A DNA stretch of 7,195 nt, taken from assembly GCA_026986455.1 (NCBI GenBank), contig JALSON010000345.1:1-7195 (forward strand), written 5' to 3'. Below the pieces are notes generated by a model. That model did no database searches, had not been told where the DNA came from, and saw only the letters and a list, made by a program, of their open reading frames with translations. A program made the translations under genes and the position numbers. This DNA comes from Thermococcaceae archaeon. GTDB taxonomy: Archaea > Methanobacteriota_B > Thermococci > Thermococcales > Thermococcaceae. Positions 6,032-7,195 of this stretch are shown here, piece by piece (the stretch's first letter is position 1; every line of letters starts with the position of its first letter).

Positions 6032-6439
6032 ATGAAGTACCGCAGGGGAGCGAGCGCTGAAAGAGAGCTGATAAAGATGCTTGAGAAGAACGGATTTGCC
6101 GTGGTGCGCTCTGCGGGGAGCAAAAAAGTTGATATCGTTGCCGGAAACGGGAAGCTCTTCCTCTGCATCGAGGTCAAGAGCACGAAAAACAACTGCGTGT
6201 ATTTCAGCCAGGAGGACATGGACAAGCTCCTTGAGTTTTCTTTTCGCTTCGGCGGAAAGCCCATCATAGCTGTGAAGTTCATCAACAACGGCTGGTATTT
6301 CTTCTATCCGGAAAAGCTAACAAAAAACGGTAAAAACTACAAGCTCAGCCTGCAGAAAGCCAGACGTGCGGGAAAGAGGTTTGATGAGGTTATAGGAAAA
6401 CAGAAATCCCTGAGCGAGGTGATAAAAGGTGAGATTTAA
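6032..6439 (+). CDS. hjc: Holliday junction resolvase Hjc
   Basis: A 135-residue archaeal Holliday junction resolvase, a homodimeric nuclease of the PD-(D/E)XK fold that cuts four-way DNA junctions at the end of recombination. The N-terminal part fits the Pyrococcus enzyme closely: [15 protein letters not shown], then [20 protein letters not shown], then CIEVKSTK. Active-site residues are E10, R11, R26, D34, E47 and K49. The basic C-terminus ([19 protein letters not shown]) and total length slightly exceed the 123 residues of Pfu Hjc, as is common in Thermococcus. The frame is open 24 codons further upstream, but those codons cover the divergent promoter and carbonic anhydrase start, so the ATG at 6032 is chosen; GGGG at 6021-6024 is a weak ribosome site. 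It overlaps the next gene by 11 bp. Confidence 0.95.
   Translation: MKYRRGASAERELIKMLEKNGFAVVRSAGSKKVDIVAGNGKLFLCIEVKSTKNNCVYFSQEDMDKLLEFSFRFGGKPIIAVKFINNGWYFFYPEKLTKNGKNYKLSLQKARRAGKRFDEVIGKQKSLSEVIKGEI
6416..6423 (+). promoter_or_regulatory. Ribosome binding site of the secreted Ig-like protein
   Basis: GAGGTGAT inside the end of hjc, five bases before the GTG at 6429. It is the strongest Shine-Dalgarno match in the window and fixes a GTG start that overlaps hjc out of frame. Confidence 0.75.
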
Positions 6440-7195
6440 AGGCATTCTGCTGCTGATGGTTCTCATGCTCGGCATGATGGCAGTCCATGTTTTCGCCTAT
6501 CCATTAATCTCTGTTCAGGCGATGCGTGATAATTTTGAGGCCAAGCCTGGGGATACGATTATCATCCCTGTCAGAATAACGAACCTCGGAAATGAAAGCA
6601 TCAGCAACGTTACACTCTATGTCACCGGCCCTGACTCCGGTTTTAAATATCAGACCAGAACCATAAAAACCCTACCTGCGAATCAGAGCATCCTGGAGAC
6701 GCTAATAGTCCGGGTGCTGTCCCCAGATGCCGGCACATATTCTCTGAAGGTTGTTGCATCCGCAGGTTCGAGCTTTGCAGAGGACACCGTCAGCGTCCGG
6801 GTTCTGGCAAAGATTGACTACTCCCTTGCCATCAACGTGAGCGATAAATACCCCTATGGCAGCGATGTTGTGGCGGAGCTCCTCGTTAATTCAACATCCA
6901 ACACCCCGATAATAGGAACCATAGATTTCTACCTCTATCAGAATCAGGATAAGGCGAAAAATAAAAGGGTCATCAAGTCGTATTCCTCCACAGTATACAT
7001 CGGGAGCAGGGACAGCTGGAAATACCGGCTCTTTCTTCCCAAGCCGGAACCCGGAAAATACACGCTGGTGTTAAAGGCAAACTTCTACGGCAACAGCAAG
7101 ATGATAAACAGGAGCTTTGAGGTGTATCAGAGAATCCTCAGATACAGGGCGGAGTTTCGTGATGGCGCGGTAGTGGTCACGGTAACCGATGGGAA
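6429..7195 (+). CDS. Secreted Ig-like domain surface protein, N-terminal part (runs off the window)
   Basis: The first 255 codons of a gene with no stop inside the window. It starts at GTG, overlapping the hjc end. Residues 1-23 are a classic signal peptide: VRFKG, a Leu/Met-rich core, then VFA before YPLISVQ. Residues 27-127 look like an Ig-like domain of the NEW3/CARDB type ([30 protein letters not shown] in outline, ending [14 protein letters not shown]...VSVRVL). A second beta-rich domain spans about 130-235 and ends [17 protein letters not shown], and a third begins near 236. Six N-glycosylation sequons are present (N55, N60, N85, N136, N154, N227), as expected outside the cell membrane. 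The likely place is the cell envelope, perhaps with a C-terminal anchor beyond the window. Its specific role is unknown. It is co-transcribed with hjc, with no evident functional link. Confidence 0.85.
   Translation, partial: MRFKGILLLMVLMLGMMAVHVFAYPLISVQAMRDNFEAKPGDTIIIPVRITNLGNESISNVTLYVTGPDSGFKYQTRTIKTLPANQSILETLIVRVLSPDAGTYSLKVVASAGSSFAEDTVSVRVLAKIDYSLAINVSDKYPYGSDVVAELLVNSTSNTPIIGTIDFYLYQNQDKAKNKRVIKSYSSTVYIGSRDSWKYRLFLPKPEPGKYTLVLKANFYGNSKMINRSFEVYQRILRYRAEFRDGAVVVTVTDG

Noticed and set aside
5962..6288. About 109 extra N-terminal codons of the carbonic anhydrase frame
   Set aside because: They lie antisense to hjc, are Ser/Phe/Pro-rich and unlike the family, and a perfect ribosome site fixes the start at 5961.
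1..7195. CRISPR arrays, insertion sequences, tRNA or rRNA genes
   Set aside because: Reading both strands gave no regularly spaced repeats, transposase-like frames or cloverleaf sequences.

Overview
The window looks like a piece of a hyperthermophilic archaeal chromosome, most likely order Thermococcales (Thermococcus/Pyrococcus/Palaeococcus group). The reasons are: an archaeal ThrRS whose N-terminal editing-domain residues fall at the same numbers as I recall for Pyrococcus; a Csl4 exosome cap subunit; a Hjc resolvase; a protein resembling the Thermococcales TBP-interacting protein TIP26; TATA boxes such as TTTATAAA; GGTG-type ribosome binding sites; and very tight gene packing. Base composition is close to even by eye. 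No tRNA, rRNA, CRISPR array or insertion sequence was seen. The genus is inferred from remembered family features, not from a search.

Layout. Positions 1-845 (minus): csl4 followed 3 bp later by a partial gene of probable family DUF2067. Positions 846-958: a compact divergent promoter region. Positions 959-2833 (plus): thrS, then a U-rich terminator that overlaps a possible 25-codon membrane micro-ORF. Positions 2904-3662 (minus): an unrecognised protein that reads like a RecA/KaiC-fold protein with an eroded P-loop. Positions 3663-3849: a non-coding gap with a promoter and a T6 tract. Positions 3850-4524 (minus): a TIP26-like protein with a C2H2 zinc-binding motif. Positions 4525-4632: a structured intergenic region with inverted repeats. 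Positions 4633-5961 (minus): a two-gene operon of gamma-carbonic anhydrase then cis-prenyltransferase. Positions 5962-6031: a divergent promoter with one palindromic TATA box. Positions 6032-7195 (plus): hjc overlapping a secreted Ig-like protein that runs off the window.

How the genes fit together. Most are information-processing housekeeping genes: tRNA charging and proofreading (thrS), RNA decay (csl4), basal transcription control (TIP26-like) and Holliday junction resolution (hjc). The cis-prenyltransferase makes the polyprenyl carrier used for N-glycans, and the secreted protein at the right end carries six N-glycosylation sequons, so the two could meet at the cell surface (inference). 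I see no defence island, mobile element or clear new multi-gene system. The parts most worth a second look are the P-loop-less RecA-like protein, the AACCT/AGGTT repeats around the TIP26-like promoter, the palindromic TATA box shared by two divergent genes, and the micro-ORF after thrS.
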